Assembly (NCBI GenBank): GCA_001972305.1
Contig: BDDD01000355.1
Location: 124,001 to 188,000 of the forward strand
Direction: 5' to 3'
DNA from: Cephalotus follicularis
Taxonomy: Eukaryota; Streptophyta; Magnoliopsida; Oxalidales; Cephalotaceae
DNA: 64,000 nt
Every line of letters starts with the position of its first letter. Position 1 is the stretch's first letter. Below are positions 11,421-23,422 of the stretch, piece after piece. The position numbers and the translations under genes were made by a program. The notes below the pieces were generated by a model that saw only the letters and a program-made list of their open reading frames with translations, was not told the origin of the DNA and ran no database searches.

Positions 11421-11620
11421 TAACCAAGGAGAGAATAGTTTAAAAAGAGGTTGAGTGATCTCAAGTGAAATATAGTCAACCTATCATTTTGAGAATGGAT
11501 TAAAGACATTTTAAAAAGAGAATTCAAGGCCTAAGTGGCAATGCCTTCAAAGGAAGCGGCAACGCTTAAGAGCCTTGGCTCAGTTTCGTAAAAGCGTGCA
11601 AAGTGGCGATGCTAAACTAA
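11421..11620. other. Short unassigned stretch between retroelements
   Basis: No gene is visible. The stretch has words such as AGTGGCAATGCC, AGCGGCAACGCTT and AGTGGCGATGCT. These look like decayed relatives of the CGTCGACGCTT motif in nearby LTRs, so it may be a scrap of another LTR. This is inference only. Confidence 0.35.
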
Positions 11621-13652
11621 TGTTGGGAAAACTGCTAGGTTCCTGATCGATTTTGGGCGTAGGATGCTATGCAAAATAATTTAAATTTTTTCAAACCTAC
11701 CAAGACTCCAAGTCAAGGATTAACTAGTATCCTATATCCAAAATCGATGTCCTAGGATCTCCGTTTAATATTCAATTGAACCAATTCAATTAGTCAAGCA
11801 TACATAAACAAAATCGAATACAATTCGGCATAAACATATTGATTGGAATCATACCATCGTTTTGATTCTCCATCATATTTGACGCTACAAGCTCGAAGCT
11901 ACCTCCTTATGATAGCAGAAACTATTCATCCCCGAAGCTCTGGCTTGAATTCTGGCAAACTCACTGAAGCTCTAACCAGGCTAATTTCGGCCCGCAAATC
12001 CACCGATCCGTACGCTGGTGCCAGAAACTAGCCATGACTCACCGCAGAACAGATAGCCACAGCTGGCAGTGAGTCCAACTCACTGAGTTGACTCACCTGA
12101 CAACCACAACTCCGGCCGCGCCATCACAAGGCCACAAACAACTTCAATCTGCTCTTCTCTGCTCGAGACTTGCCATGACTCGTCATTGAGTCATCTCGCC
12201 GAAGCTTTGGCCATATCGCCTGCGCTCTCTCTACGTTTTCTTTTAATTTTATGTTACAATGCCGCATCATAAAAAATGCGTGATGCACCAATCCCATAAA
12301 ACACGTCAGCCTCTTAAAATTAGGCACATTCAACTCCTTGATGAGCCATCCACACATTACTCTCTATCTCCCCATATTAACTTCTCTTTATATATTTATC
12401 AGACATCTAGTAAGATAAGATACAAGTAGCCACATCCATGAGGTGCCAAGTGTCCTAATTAACATATACTAATTAAAAAATTAGATTTATCACCAACTGA
12501 CATGTGTCCAATGCATGTCACTATACAATGATCAAGCGGGACCTGATAGTCTGGATCAAAATCGGTAAAGCCGATAAATTACCATAGCGCCCCCGTGCAT
12601 AAATAAATTTACCATGAATAGTCCCCGATGATTTTAAGACCCTGAAATAATGTTCAACATATTCCAAGTGTGTAAATTTAATCCCAGATTAATTTCCCAC
12701 ATCGTTCATCCATTTCCAATTAACCTAGTACTTTTTCTTGTCATCAGTTACCGTGTACTATAATCCCTATTAATCTCGGCTTGTCCACAGCCTAAGTCAA
12801 GGATACGTGTCAACCCTTGTTTTGCACGGTGCTTATACATCCGTAAACTCATTACTACTATCAGAGGGCCTTTCTGCAAACCCCGTTTCAAGTCCCCATA
12901 ACCTGCACAGGTATTTTCAAGTCCATAATGAATACCGATAGCATAAAGCCTATCACCCTTACTAAAGGCATGACGATTCCATCTTGCGTACTTACCTACA
13001 TTCATGCAAATTCAGTAAGGCCCAAAGTCCGCCTGTTTCCTAGCCCCACGAGAGGATTGGGTAGGGCGGAGATCAAACCCAAACTTCCTCTACATAACAT
13101 AAAGCAACAGCTCAGGTCTAAGGATCAGGCAGGTCCTCTCAAGTCCTGTTAGGCACTAAGTGCCTAAACACTACCACCACAAATAGGAATTGCTACTGAC
13201 ACGGGATTAGCGACCATCCAAGTAGCATTCCTATGGTGGGTCAAATTCAGTGTACATGCTCCCAGCATGCACCCCACATTAGCTCTAGGGTTCCCCCCGA
13301 GTGTCAATGAGATACTCCCCCTCCAACCCGCGGGAGTGAGCATAACACGGCAAGTTTAACCGGTTCACAAATGCCCCATATAAGTGAACCTCCGACTTGG
13401 AATAGTTTAGTCACAGGGAATAAGGGAGTCGTTCTCATAGCCCTCGGCCCAATGTCCAACCCTTGATGTGACTAGGCACCATATGTGTAAGCAGATAATA
13501 TGCTTCGATGATGTGAAAAAACATATACGGCCTGCCAGTATAAATAAAATTTGCACATATGTCACAAAAATGGGAATAAGACTGTTTCACCCCAAAGATA
13601 ATAATGGCTATACCCAGCCACTCATTGGCTAGACAGGTCTCCATCTCCAACA
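11621..13652 (-). mobile_element. 3' LTR of the decayed copia element
   Basis: The plus-strand unit starts TGTTGGGAAAACTG and ends CATCTCCAACA. The next bases read, on the minus strand, GGGCCAAGTGAGAGAT, a polypurine-tract-like end typical of copia elements. The length is 2032 bp. The interior has no credible gene; small open frames on both strands have no family features. The outer target duplication cannot be tested because the partner LTR is missing. Confidence 0.72.
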
Positions 13653-13792
13653 ATCTCTCACTTGGCCCTCAAGCCACGAGGACCAAAAATCAAGTCCATC
13701 GCCCTACGATGATTACCGAAAATTAAGTTGCCTAGAGCTTTAGATATGCTATGTTCACTTTTAACGTGACACTCTCAAGTAATTAGTCTCCC

Positions 13793-14765
13793 TTATCCAT
13801 GATCCCTCGAATCAAAAGATAGCACTGTTGAATGTGTTTGGATCATAAGTGAGACCGAGGTTCCATGGCTTGTGCATTGGCCTCCATCGTAGTCGTACTG
13901 CTGGACTATTGATCTATGGAACATCCCATGTTCCTTCAAGAACTTCTGCATCCTAACACCATTCCATGCAGCAACTTGGTTCACTCTGCATATGGCTTTA
14001 GTCACAAAATTCACTATGAATTCCTGCTGCGAGCTTTGATCTCTCTTTTTCACCCCGTTTACTGTATAAACTTATCTCGAGACTATTTGTGATTATTCCC
14101 ATCACAAATAAAAGTGGAGTCTTTTAAGACCTTCAATTACAATCAACTATCTCCATCATACTCCAAGCAAACATCCTTTGTGCCTCTAAGATACTTTAGG
14201 ATTCCCTTGACTATATCCCAGTATTCAAACCGAAATTGGACTGATAGCTGCTTGTCGCAAGTACGATATCAGGCTTCGTACACAACATGGTATAATGACC
14301 GATCCTACAGCCTCACTAAATGGATCCAGTCCATGTGTGTTCTCCCACTAAGCATCTCCAAGAACACCTCCAGTAGAGAATTGAATTCCATGTTGAATTA
14401 TTTCAGCGCTATGCTGAAGTACTAGCTTTAGGAAAGCTAAAACAACCTATTGGATCTTCTTCAAAGATCTCCATAGGTGGCTTCTCCCAAATCCATGATG
14501 GAGAAATTCCTAGCATTCTACACCAACGAATCACACACCTATGATATTTATAATTGGCAGGATGCAACTCCTGGTACAGAACCCATAATTTATGTTAGGC
14601 CCAGTTTTAAATTCGGTAGACACATGGCTCATCGTGTTCTTAAAGAAGTCAAAAGATCTAATAGCTTTGTTAGAACTCATGTTTCAGCTATGATATGCTT
14701 GCTTAAGGTCATACTGACTTTACGAGTGCCACAAAACTCATTGGATGTAAATCCCTTGGATTAAA
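13793..14765 (-). pseudogene. Copia RNase H and RT C-terminal remnants
   Basis: 13793-14053 on the minus strand reads AAWNGVRMQKFLKEHGMF and a frame-damaged equivalent of the CDN...A...A..P..H..SKHI segment, the copia RNase H. From about 14100 to 14765 the opposite-strand bases match RT C-terminal phrases (an SAVGS-like stretch near 14250-14330) with frequent stops and indels. The order RT then RNase H toward the LTR fits Ty1/copia. Confidence 0.62.
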
Positions 14766-15133
14766 TCATCCATTTGCCCAATGTCATAACCATGACAAGT
14801 GGCAATAGTAAGCAAAATCCTAATGCATTTGAGTGCAATTTTTAGAGAGAAGGTTTCTGGTATACTCAACACCATGTAATGTACACCCATTCATTACTAA
14901 TTGCATTTAGGATTTCATGGCTTTTGGTCAAGCCTCGAATTCAGTGCTTCGTGCTGTATTTTGATATCTAACAGGCTTGTCATCCTTGGTGAAATTGGAT
15001 TTATCAATACCCTTGATAAGAACACCATATCTCTCAAGTACTGATCAAATCCTACCTAAATTCCTCACCAAAGGAGTGGCTGGTTGAGATGTAATCTCAG
15101 ATGTGTCTATAGAGGATTCAACCTATAATTCCT

Positions 15134-15655
15134 TTAATCCTGCGTGGTTTCTACTTGTGGCAACTCTGAGAGTTCCACTTTACTCCCATTGCTTCCTTGG
15201 AGAGGGCGCTCCCTCTCTAGGAACCCAGTATTACATGTAACAAATACCTTGTATTTGTCAGGATGGTAGAAATAGTATCCCTCAGTTTCTTGAGGACACT
15301 CCACAAACTGACAGCGATCTAACTGCACCTCTAGCTTATTAGGCTCTAGCCTATTTATGCAAGCTAGACAATTCTAACCTTTGTTTAGCCTATTCCGTTG
15401 CTTCCAGCTCATAACCCCAAATATGAGGTAGGGAGTTAATTAAAAGACAATATGGCCCAGACGATGACCATCTTGGTCCAGTTCCTTATTTAAGACACAC
15501 TGTCAGCATACAGTGTTCCTAGAGAGGTCCATATAGAGTGTATTCCATTATCTCTAAGATAATCTTGGAATCTGCCAGATAGGTATTTGCCTCCTCGATC
15601 CAATCGAAGTGTTTTAACAGGCTTACCTGTCTGCACCTCTTTGTCTTTTATGAGT
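15134..15655 (-). pseudogene. Copia integrase C-terminal remnant
   Basis: The minus strand near 15590 reads DRGGKYLSGRF, the conserved copia integrase start of the DRGGE-like block containing the second catalytic aspartate. Further on, 15134-15328 reads CQFVECPQETEGYYFYHPD, KVFVTCNTGFLERE: the usual copia segment between integrase and RT. Several stops lie between the two. The call is firm on family, not on exact ends. Confidence 0.72.
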
Positions 15656-16074
15656 TCTTTGTTGAATTGTTAAAGATTTTGTTTCAAACTTGTGGACCAT
15701 TAACAATAATGCCATTATATACCCAAGCAATATTAGACAACAAAGAACAATCATTGTTCCCAAAATCGGGCTCTAAGCTCAATTTGTATAAGTGAATAAA
15801 CACTTATAATGTTTCTAATTAAGTATATAACCACTAGGTCCAAGTATTTAACACAAAAACTTTATATGCAAACAATTCATAAATTGTTTAGCTTCTGCGG
15901 TGATCCTAGATCCAACGCAAAGCTGTAGATTCACTTCTTTATCAGCTCACAGCTGTGTAGTACCTCCAGGGTCCTGAGGCACCTTACTAAAGTGAATCAG
16001 TAGAAGTGGAAGCAATCAACTCCTGTTATTCCCTTTTCCACTATCCACTACAAGAAAATGAGTTATTTGAAATG

Positions 16075-16275
16075 TACCCTTTTGAAACGACCGCGTGGTC
16101 CATTTCAAAAGGGTGGGCCTTTTGAAACGGTAGTTACCTTTCTTTTCAAAAGGGTGGGCCTTTTAAAACGGCTGAGACTTAACCGTTTCAAAAGGTATGC
16201 ACCTTTTGAAACCTAACATTTCAACCGTTTCAAAAGGTGCACCTTCTGAAACGGTAAATGTCTACCGTTTCAAAA
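16075..16275. repeat. Left subterminal repeats of the CACTA element
   Basis: Roughly ten copies, in both orientations, of CCTTTTGAAACGGT or its reverse ACCGTTTCAAAAGG occur here. Such arrays are the usual transposase-binding zone of CACTA elements. The matching set lies at 19545-19795. A (CT)n tract follows at about 16317-16345. Confidence 0.9.
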
Positions 16276-16592
16276 GATTCATTTCATCATATTGCAATCT
16301 CGGTTGCTATTTCACAATCTCTCTCTCTCTCTCTCTCTCTCTCCGTCTCTAACCATTGTCTCTCTCGCTTTGTTACATACTCTGTCTCTGATCTCTGTCT
16401 CTCTTGCTCTCAACACCAACAGACGTCTCCTCTCCTCCTCCTCCTCTCCTCTCCTCTCACTCTCAACGGCTCATCTCCTCTCATTCTCAACTGCTCCTCT
16501 CCTCTCTCTCTCTCACTGTCGACTAGCGAACGATCGACAGAGCAAAACTGTCACACCGCCATGATCCCTGCAGGTTTTGTTTCCTTCGTAAA

Positions 16593-19242
16593 CAATAATA
16601 TTTCACCCATCATACTCTCTCAGGTACATGTTTTGTTTTTGTGGACCTAGTTTCATGTCTTCATTTTTCCTTTCTACTATTATTTTTATATATTAAAAAA
16701 ATTCTAGTATATGCAGATCGAGAACGAGTATGGGGTACAAAGCAAGTTATTTGGGGTTGCTGGGTATAATTATATGAGTTGGGCAGCAAATATCGATGTG
16801 ATCGAGACCTTTTTTTTTTTGGAATGTTCATGAGCCCTCTCCTGGCAATGTACTTTCTCCTTTCTCTTCAATTTTACATTTTCTTTGTGTATAGTAGTTC
16901 ATATTTTTGTTTATTGTGTTCTGTATATGTTTCAGTATGATTTTGAAGGGAGATACGACTTGGTGAGGTTCATAAAGACAATACAGAAAGCAGGCCTCTA
17001 TGCTCATCTTTGCATTGGATATGTTTGTGCTGAATGGAATTTTGGGTACACACCCTTTCTCTCTCCACATATCTAAATCTTTCTTTCTGTTTCTGACAGT
17101 CTTGCAAATAGAGGGCTTTTCAGGGTTTTCCTTTTGCGGAACGCCTTGTTCTTAATTTGTCTATTTAGGGTTTTGTGTACTCTTTTTATAATATGGGTAA
17201 TATTTGTTTTGGGCAGAGGGTTTCCTGTTTGGCTGAAGTATGTCCCAGGTATCAGCTTTAGAACAGATAATGAGCCTTTAAAGGTCTCATTCCTTTGTTC
17301 TTTTAGTTTTACTTTTAATTTTCCTTCTTTGGAGTACATGACAAGCATTAGTAGAAATTATGAACATATGTAAACTCAAACTCTTTAATTCCTTACCATT
17401 CATTATACTTCAATCAATGAACTTACTTCGGCCATTGCAGAGGGCAATGCAAGGGTTTATTGAAAAGATTGTTGGGCTGATGAAGAGTGAATATTTGTTT
17501 GAGTCTCAGGGTGGCCCCATCATACTTTCTCAGGTACAGGTTTTGTTTTTGTGACCTAGTTTCATGTCTTCATTTTTCTTTTCTACTATTATATTTATAT
17601 ATTAAAAAAATTTTGGTATATGCAGATCGAGAACGAGTATAGGGTACAAAGCAAATTATTTGGGGCTGCTGGGTATAATTATATGAGTTGGGCAGCAAAT
17701 ATGGCTGTCAAAATGGATACTGGTGTTCCATGGGTTATGTGTAAGGAAGATGATGCCCCAGATCCAGTGGTGAGCTGTCTCACACACTTTAATCAGCATA
17801 TTTTATTTCAATCTTATTTTCTACACAACTATCCTGTGTATATACGGTCCACACAAAAAATTCTCATATATTTGGATGGTGCACAGTTGGTATAGCACAA
17901 GAATAGTTATGCCTTCACTTTTAATTTTGTGCATTAAATTGTCTGACCAAATATGGTTTCCATGGTCTCTGAGACAGATAAACACATGCAATGGTTTGTA
18001 CTATGATGCATTCACTCCTAACAAACCTTACAAGCCAAAAAGTTGGACAGAAGCCTGGAGTGGCTGGTATGTATAGTATGCCTCATTCACCAAAGGCCAG
18101 TTCAGGATGTAGCATAGGATGTTGCTCAGTTCATACAAAGAGGAGGATCCTTCATTAATTACTATATGGTGTGGCTTCTTAATTTTAATGAAATTCTTTC
18201 AAGGTTTAGGAATAATTACAATTTCAAAACTTTCTTTTGTAAAATGAGTGTCCTTGTTTACTATGAATATTAGTACCATGGAGGAACCAATTTTGGGCAC
18301 TCTGCAAGGGGCCCTTTTATCACTACCAGCTATGATTATGACGCTCCAATTGATGAATATGGTGAGAATTAATCATTATCAACTTGTTTGATTTTTCAAT
18401 AAAGTGCAACTTGGAGAAGTGATCTATCTCATTATTAAGCCAAGGGTTTAGCTGATATTAATTGATCAGCGTATCTCAGTAGTATATGCTACACCTAGGA
18501 TTTGGAAATATAACCAATTGCTTGCTTGTTAAAAATGATAGCTTTAATTGGGCAGCCAAAGTATGGTCATCTGAAGGAGCTCCATAGAGCTATTAAGATG
18601 TGTGAGAGAGCATTAGTTTCAGCTGACCCAATTGTTACTTCATTAGGGAGCCTCCAACAGGTTTACGTCGTCCTCACTCCACTACTTCTGGTAATGGTGT
18701 CTAATACTGCTTATTGATTCTGGTTTAATGCCTATCTCCAGACTTATGTGTATACTTCAGAAAAAGGAGATTGTGCATCTTTTCTCTCTAATTATGACAC
18801 AAAATCTGCAGGTAGAGTGTTTTTCAATAACATGCACTACAACTTACCTCCATGGTCCATCGACATCCTTTCTGATTGTAGAAATGTTGTCCTTAATACC
18901 GCGAAGGTATATATTAAAAGAGGTTAAGAGACTATATTCGGTTTTCTATATTAGTAGTATTAGTCATTAAGCTCACTGCTTCTAGGTGACATTCTATTGA
19001 TAACGTTTTCTAATGAGCTTAAGACTCACTTTAAACAACAAATTTTCTCGTTCCATTTTCTAGGTTGGAGTTCAGACATCACAATTGGAAATGTTACCGA
19101 CGTATAGTGATATGCTTTCGTGGGAGAGTTATGATGAGCATATTTCTTCTCTGGATGACAGCTTAACATTAATTTCTAATGGTCTCTTGGAGCAGATAAA
19201 TGTGACTAGGGACATGAGTGATTACTTGTGGTATATAACTAG
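16593..19242 (+). pseudogene. Captured beta-galactosidase (GH35, BGAL-type) gene segment with introns
   Basis: Exon-like blocks separated by introns with GT...AG edges read as plant beta-galactosidase. They are [17 protein letters not shown] (16936-17045), [17 protein letters not shown] (17217-17283), [12 protein letters not shown] to GGPIILSQ (17441-17533), IENEY to [14 protein letters not shown] (17626-17769), a block ending in TEAWSGW (17978-18066), GGSFINYYM (to 18168), YHGGTNFG to [12 protein letters not shown] (18272-18361), [16 protein letters not shown] (18551-18660), and two further exons to 19242. The GH35 signature with its acid/base glutamate and the EAWSGW nucleophile region are both present. 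The first and last exons are missing, and there are stops and a lost proline in the IGPYVC motif. It is not a working enzyme, though splice sites still look usable. Confidence 0.93.
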
Positions 19243-19544
19243 GTGAGACTGATCCCCAAAAGCCATGTGTATTTCTTCCTCCTATTTATTTTCAATTTTA
19301 TCTTCTTCATCTAACTTACATAAGGGAAAATGGTGTGTTTACTCATTTGTTGTCCTATTGATGCATAATTATTTTCCATCCATAGACATGGCAGAAAATC
19401 CATATTTACTTCGCATTTACATGTTTATTAGTCACTTGCTTTAATCTGCATACAGTGTTGATATCGGTTCATCGGAATCCTTCCTTCATACAGTGTTGAT
19501 ACATGTACCTGCACCTTATATATAATTATTATTATTTTTTAAAA

Positions 19545-19795
19545 AAAAACCCTTTTTGAAACGAAAAAACTGTTTCAAAAGGGTATTTAAATAATAAAAA
19601 ACACCCCTTTTGAAACAATAAGCTCTAACCGTTTCAAAAGGGTACCCCTTTTGAAACGGTTCAAAAGGCTTTTGATACGCCATTTTTTTAAAATTCCATT
19701 TTCCCATTTCAAAACCGTTTCAAAAGACCTTTTGAAACGGAAAAATAGGCATTTTGAAACAGTTTTTATCCGTTTCAAAAGGCCTGTTTTCTTGT
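19545..19795. repeat. Right subterminal repeats of the CACTA element
   Basis: Repeated CCGTTTCAAAAGG and CCTTTTGAAACGG words in both orientations run up to the terminal TTTTCTTGTAGCG. They mirror the left subterminal array and support a single element spanning 16046-19799. Confidence 0.9.
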
Positions 19796-19802
19796 AGCGA
19801 TC

Positions 19803-20739
19803 CCTTCGTGTCACAGATGAAGGAGATCTGGTCCTCAAAAATTTTCTCTATGAAAATTTTCCCTTATCCTCCCAGCGTATAATCCAACTGAGCTCTCAAC
19901 TCAATTAAATCATACATTCTCATCCTAAAGAGTTGTTCAGATTAGTTAAACCTCATAGACCCATTCTATGTTCCATACAACTCCTCGAGAAGTATTCATG
20001 AGAGGTTCTCCATATTTTCATGCTGACGCTGTAATTAAGCATCATACCTACTACTGCAAGGCACCATGCCTATACACTGGCATCACGCCACTTGGCCATC
20101 TTGGTCAAGTCTTTAGGTGAGGTATTAGTACCTAGTACCTTTTGCTCAATTGAGAAAATTAAGCCATTTGAGTTGATTGGTCTCAAGAATAAGGGTGGTA
20201 GTAGCCACATCTGGCAACCTAAGATAAGGAAACTAAAAACAAGAGTAAGCATCTATTTCAGATTTTATGTGACTTCCATAACACTTAGTCTTTAGTTTTC
20301 ATGGTTCCTCCCACTATTCTAATCGTATTCCACACCCCCATGTGAAATTCAGTGTATCATGGCCTCTGCTGTGGCATGCCGAACCATAATACCTTGGATG
20401 GATAGGCTCACTCACCAATTTACACTGCGCAAGTTCCCACCCTCATTGTGTAAGATCCAATCATAGATTCAGCCTAGCGGCTCAATATGGTCTCGGCTAT
20501 GGCTCTACAAACCATTATAGCCAGTATAAATCCATACCCAAAATCCTCAATGAAATCCACCCTTTTTGACACACACACGTGTGCGTGTCCAAGTGCCAAA
20601 CCATCACAATCTCCTTGCAGTGCCCAACATTGACATTGACATGACATCTGACAGACTGCAGACCTTAGCTGTGGCTAATCGCCCATAATCTGCCCATGCC
20701 ATTCAACAAGAATCGTGGAAGGCCACATCGGGTCACTAA
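19803..20739 (-). other. Remainder of the decayed copia, no readable domain
   Basis: This is the continuation of the copia sequence after the CACTA element. The join is clean once one ATC is removed. I see no intact frame and no confident gag motif. A GT-rich palindrome CACACACACGTGTGCGTG-like stretch occurs near 20570-20588. Assignment to the copia element is by contiguity. Confidence 0.4.
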
Positions 20740-21035
20740 CTTGTGTGCCTGGAGTTAAGGCATATTATTTGTAATCTGAAGGAATTTGGGTCTAACATCA
20801 TCATAAGCCATTTAGAGATCAATTTTAAAAGCACACTTAGGTGCCTTTCCTCAAGTGGTAACCTCTCATAAGCTCTTGTGCCATCAAAATATTATCTCTA
20901 ATAGCTCTCCCAGGAATAAAAATAAATTGAGCATGATCCACATTACAGTTCAAAACAGGCTCCTATTAGCTATGATTTTAGCAATCATTTTGTAAACAAA
21001 ATTACAACAAGAAATAGGTCTACAGTCTAACATAA
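20740..21035 (-). pseudogene. LINE (L1-type) reverse transcriptase remnant
   Basis: The minus-strand translation, allowing small frame changes, reads RPISCCNFVYKMIAKIIANR, then QFIFIPGRAIRDNILMAQEL, then GYHLRKG and FKIDL.MAYDDV. These are the consecutive RT motifs of plant non-LTR retrotransposons, the last containing the first catalytic aspartate region. Stops and indels are frequent. Only this RT fragment is recognised; no endonuclease or poly-A tail was found. Confidence 0.8.
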
Positions 21036-23422
21036 AAACTCAAATTTAATGAACGCATATTTGATACTATTTGGGTACTATTTCGTATCAAGGATATCAA
21101 ACGGAAATAGCTCATAGTAGACCTCATAGTGATCATTCCAAAGAAGGATACGAGATAAGATGAGGAAAGAAACTACAACAGATAACTGAATAAAAATATA
21201 ATTTGTGACATATGATTGTTGCATTGTCCTTAAGGCTCAGAGAATTTTTTTATTGTGAATACATATCATGATCTTAGATTTCATGGTTGAATATGATTTT
21301 TTTTTATTGTAACTAACATTTTTTTAAAGTTTCTTTCTTATTCGTTGTTGTTGCTATAAATTTGTTTCTTTACTTAAATCTATGCTGTTTAAATAAGCAT
21401 TTCTTGTTTTGTTTTTTTTTTTTAAGAGACAGGGTAAATAGTTTAGCAACTTTTAGTGCACTCATTCCTTTTAAGACTTTTTAATATACTCATGCACACA
21501 ATTATGTATTAGAGTTGGTAATATCTTTTTTTCTATTGAGTTTTTGTATCGTTTGGGGCTCTAATGGCCTAAAATAACTTAGTTCTTCTTTTGGAATGAG
21601 CCTTGGGCTATTTTGATTGCCTTATCGAATGATTATTCACTATGAATAAAAAATTGCTCAATTCATGTTGCAGATAGGTAGGGTTACGAAATTCTCTATT
21701 TTTTAGCGGCTGCAAGTTAAGTCAACTCAAGTATATGAAATCTATGGAAGTTATGTCAAATCAAGCATATGCTTCTGAAACAAAAGAGATTTTAAACCAA
21801 GCAAGAACTATAACCCATATTTAAAAAAGCATGACACACTGTACACTCACCTCAAGATTGATATCAAAACCCCTGCTTCTACACAAAGCTATTAAAGAAG
21901 GCAATAAAATTCCTATACCATAAAATTTCTCAATTATACAGGATATAACCAGCAAAGATATCGCCTTGCAAAATAATTAATTTGTGAACCAATACCAACA
22001 CATGCAAATAAATTTTCTTTAAAAAAAAAAGGCGTTATCATGATCATGACAATCAACAGTGTGCTCAAAATACAAGTATGCACCCTAGTTTACTATCTAA
22101 ATACAAGTTTACTCCCAAGTTTATCCAATTAGCAGTGCACTCAAAATACAATAGTGGAGTTCACAAAAAATAGAGCCTTGGAGTCCCCCAATCAGTAGTT
22201 TATCAAATTGCACAACTTATACTGTTAATTGTACTGATTTTATTAGTTCAATCTCTTCATAACACCAGGCCTAAGATTATGGTGTAACTTGCACATTTAA
22301 CCACAACTCGGGGTGCAAACTATACATTTTACCTTTATTTTTTTAATACATTATGTATTTGTACTCTAGTTTCCACATTTGTGTAAAGTGATATTCCAAT
22401 TTAAGTCGTTTGAATAAAGTGGCAATTCCACCTTAGCATTTATTATATGTGTAATTCTAAAATATTCATCTAGGTCGTCAAAATGGATCTATCAAGCATG
22501 GCAATTGCTATCATATGTATAACCATAACAAATATGAATAAGCTAATCCATAGCAGTCATATGTGAGCAGCTATAAATATGAATTTCTAACAAATATCAA
22601 TAACAATAGCAGTCATTAAAATAGCTGCTATATTCACTTCAAACAAATAAAAATCTAGCTGACAGTAGCAGTAACAAACATACCTGCAATGGGATGCAAT
22701 ATTCACTTTCGATGGGTTGCGATGAATCAGTTGTGGGTGGCTGGATTTAAGGTTTGAAGCTTAGAACTGAAAAAAAAATAAAGAGAAAAGCTAACACCCA
22801 ACTAAAAAAGAAAAGAGATAAAAATCCACTGCTCATTTTATATTGAATGTCACAAAGGAAGCCCCAAAAACCTTGAAACAGAAACAATCAGTAACAACAA
22901 GGAATGAAACACAAAAACAAAACAAAAGGAAGACAGTAAATGAAATTTAGATTAAAAAATTTAAATAAAAAATGAAACCCACCTCTGTCAGTTGCTCCAT
23001 CGAAGAAGCCCATCGCGCCAAGCTCTGTTTCTCTCACTCTCTCGCCAGTTGTAGTTAGGGGTGAGAGGGAGAAGAGATGGAGATAGGTAGGTTGCGATTA
23101 ATTATAGTCGTGGTTGACTGAATTTAAGGCTTGTTAGATGAGAAATGGTAAAAGGAATATGGAGAGAGGTGGGAGGAGAGAGAGATGAGGAAGGGAGCAG
23201 CTTTAAGAGAAATCGCGTCGTGAAAACACAGCTGTAACAAGCTTTCAGAGAAATAGCTTTTTAATGAGTAAAAAACAAAAATCACTTTTTCTTAATAGCT
23301 TTTATAAAACTGTAACCAAACGGATTGCAAACTGATTGTTAGATGAAATAATAGCTTTTTCGGTATCTAAACTCACTCCCAGACGAGTACTTGTTGTTGC
23401 TTTGGGTTGTGATGTTGGTTAA
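21036..23422. other. AT-rich intergenic stretch, mostly unassigned
   Basis: There are no long frames and no LTR or TIR pair that I can close. Two similar blocks with GTTGCGAT and GGATTTAAGG-like text (about 22715-22765 and 23085-23140) suggest an old internal duplication. The minus strand at about 22985-23013 reads ATGGGCTTCTTCGATGGAGC followed by a GTGGGT donor-like site, with a CT-rich leader upstream. It resembles a lone first exon of a plant gene. Near 23320 the text AACTGTAACCAAACGGATTG resembles the inverted end of a CCGTTTGG-type DNA transposon, without a visible partner. Confidence 0.4.

Larger units (their letters stand above)
16046..19799 (+). mobile_element. Non-autonomous CACTA (CMC/EnSpm) transposon carrying host gene exons
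   Basis: The left end is CACTACAAGAAAATG; the right end reads TTTTCTTGTAGCG, the inverse with one base changed. Both sides have the 3-bp target duplication ATC (16043-16045 and 19800-19802), the size made by CACTA elements. Both ends carry many inverted and direct copies of a CCTTTTGAAACGGT subterminal motif. The element is 3754 bp and shows no transposase frame. Its interior is mostly a captured segment of a beta-galactosidase gene, so it is a Pack-CACTA-type element that would need a transposase in trans. It inserted in the decayed copia. Confidence 0.95.
11621..20739 (-). mobile_element. Decayed Ty1/copia element, minus strand, split by a CACTA transposon
   Basis: A 3' LTR (11621-13652) follows a polypurine tract. 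Going up the plus coordinates are RNase H, RT and integrase remnants in the order expected for Ty1/copia read on the minus strand. All frames are shattered. The CACTA transposon 16046-19799 sits in the upstream half. The 5' LTR was not found; the region up to about 20740, where a LINE fragment begins, is assigned by position only. It is clearly among the oldest layers of the window. Confidence 0.72.

Noticed and set aside
16258..16650. Serine/leucine-rich open frames at the left end of the CACTA element
   Set aside because: They read through a (CT)n microsatellite and subterminal repeats; no start context or domain.
20564..20590. CACACACGTGTGCGTG-like palindrome as a regulatory site
   Set aside because: A short GT/AC repeat in decayed transposon DNA with no gene nearby.
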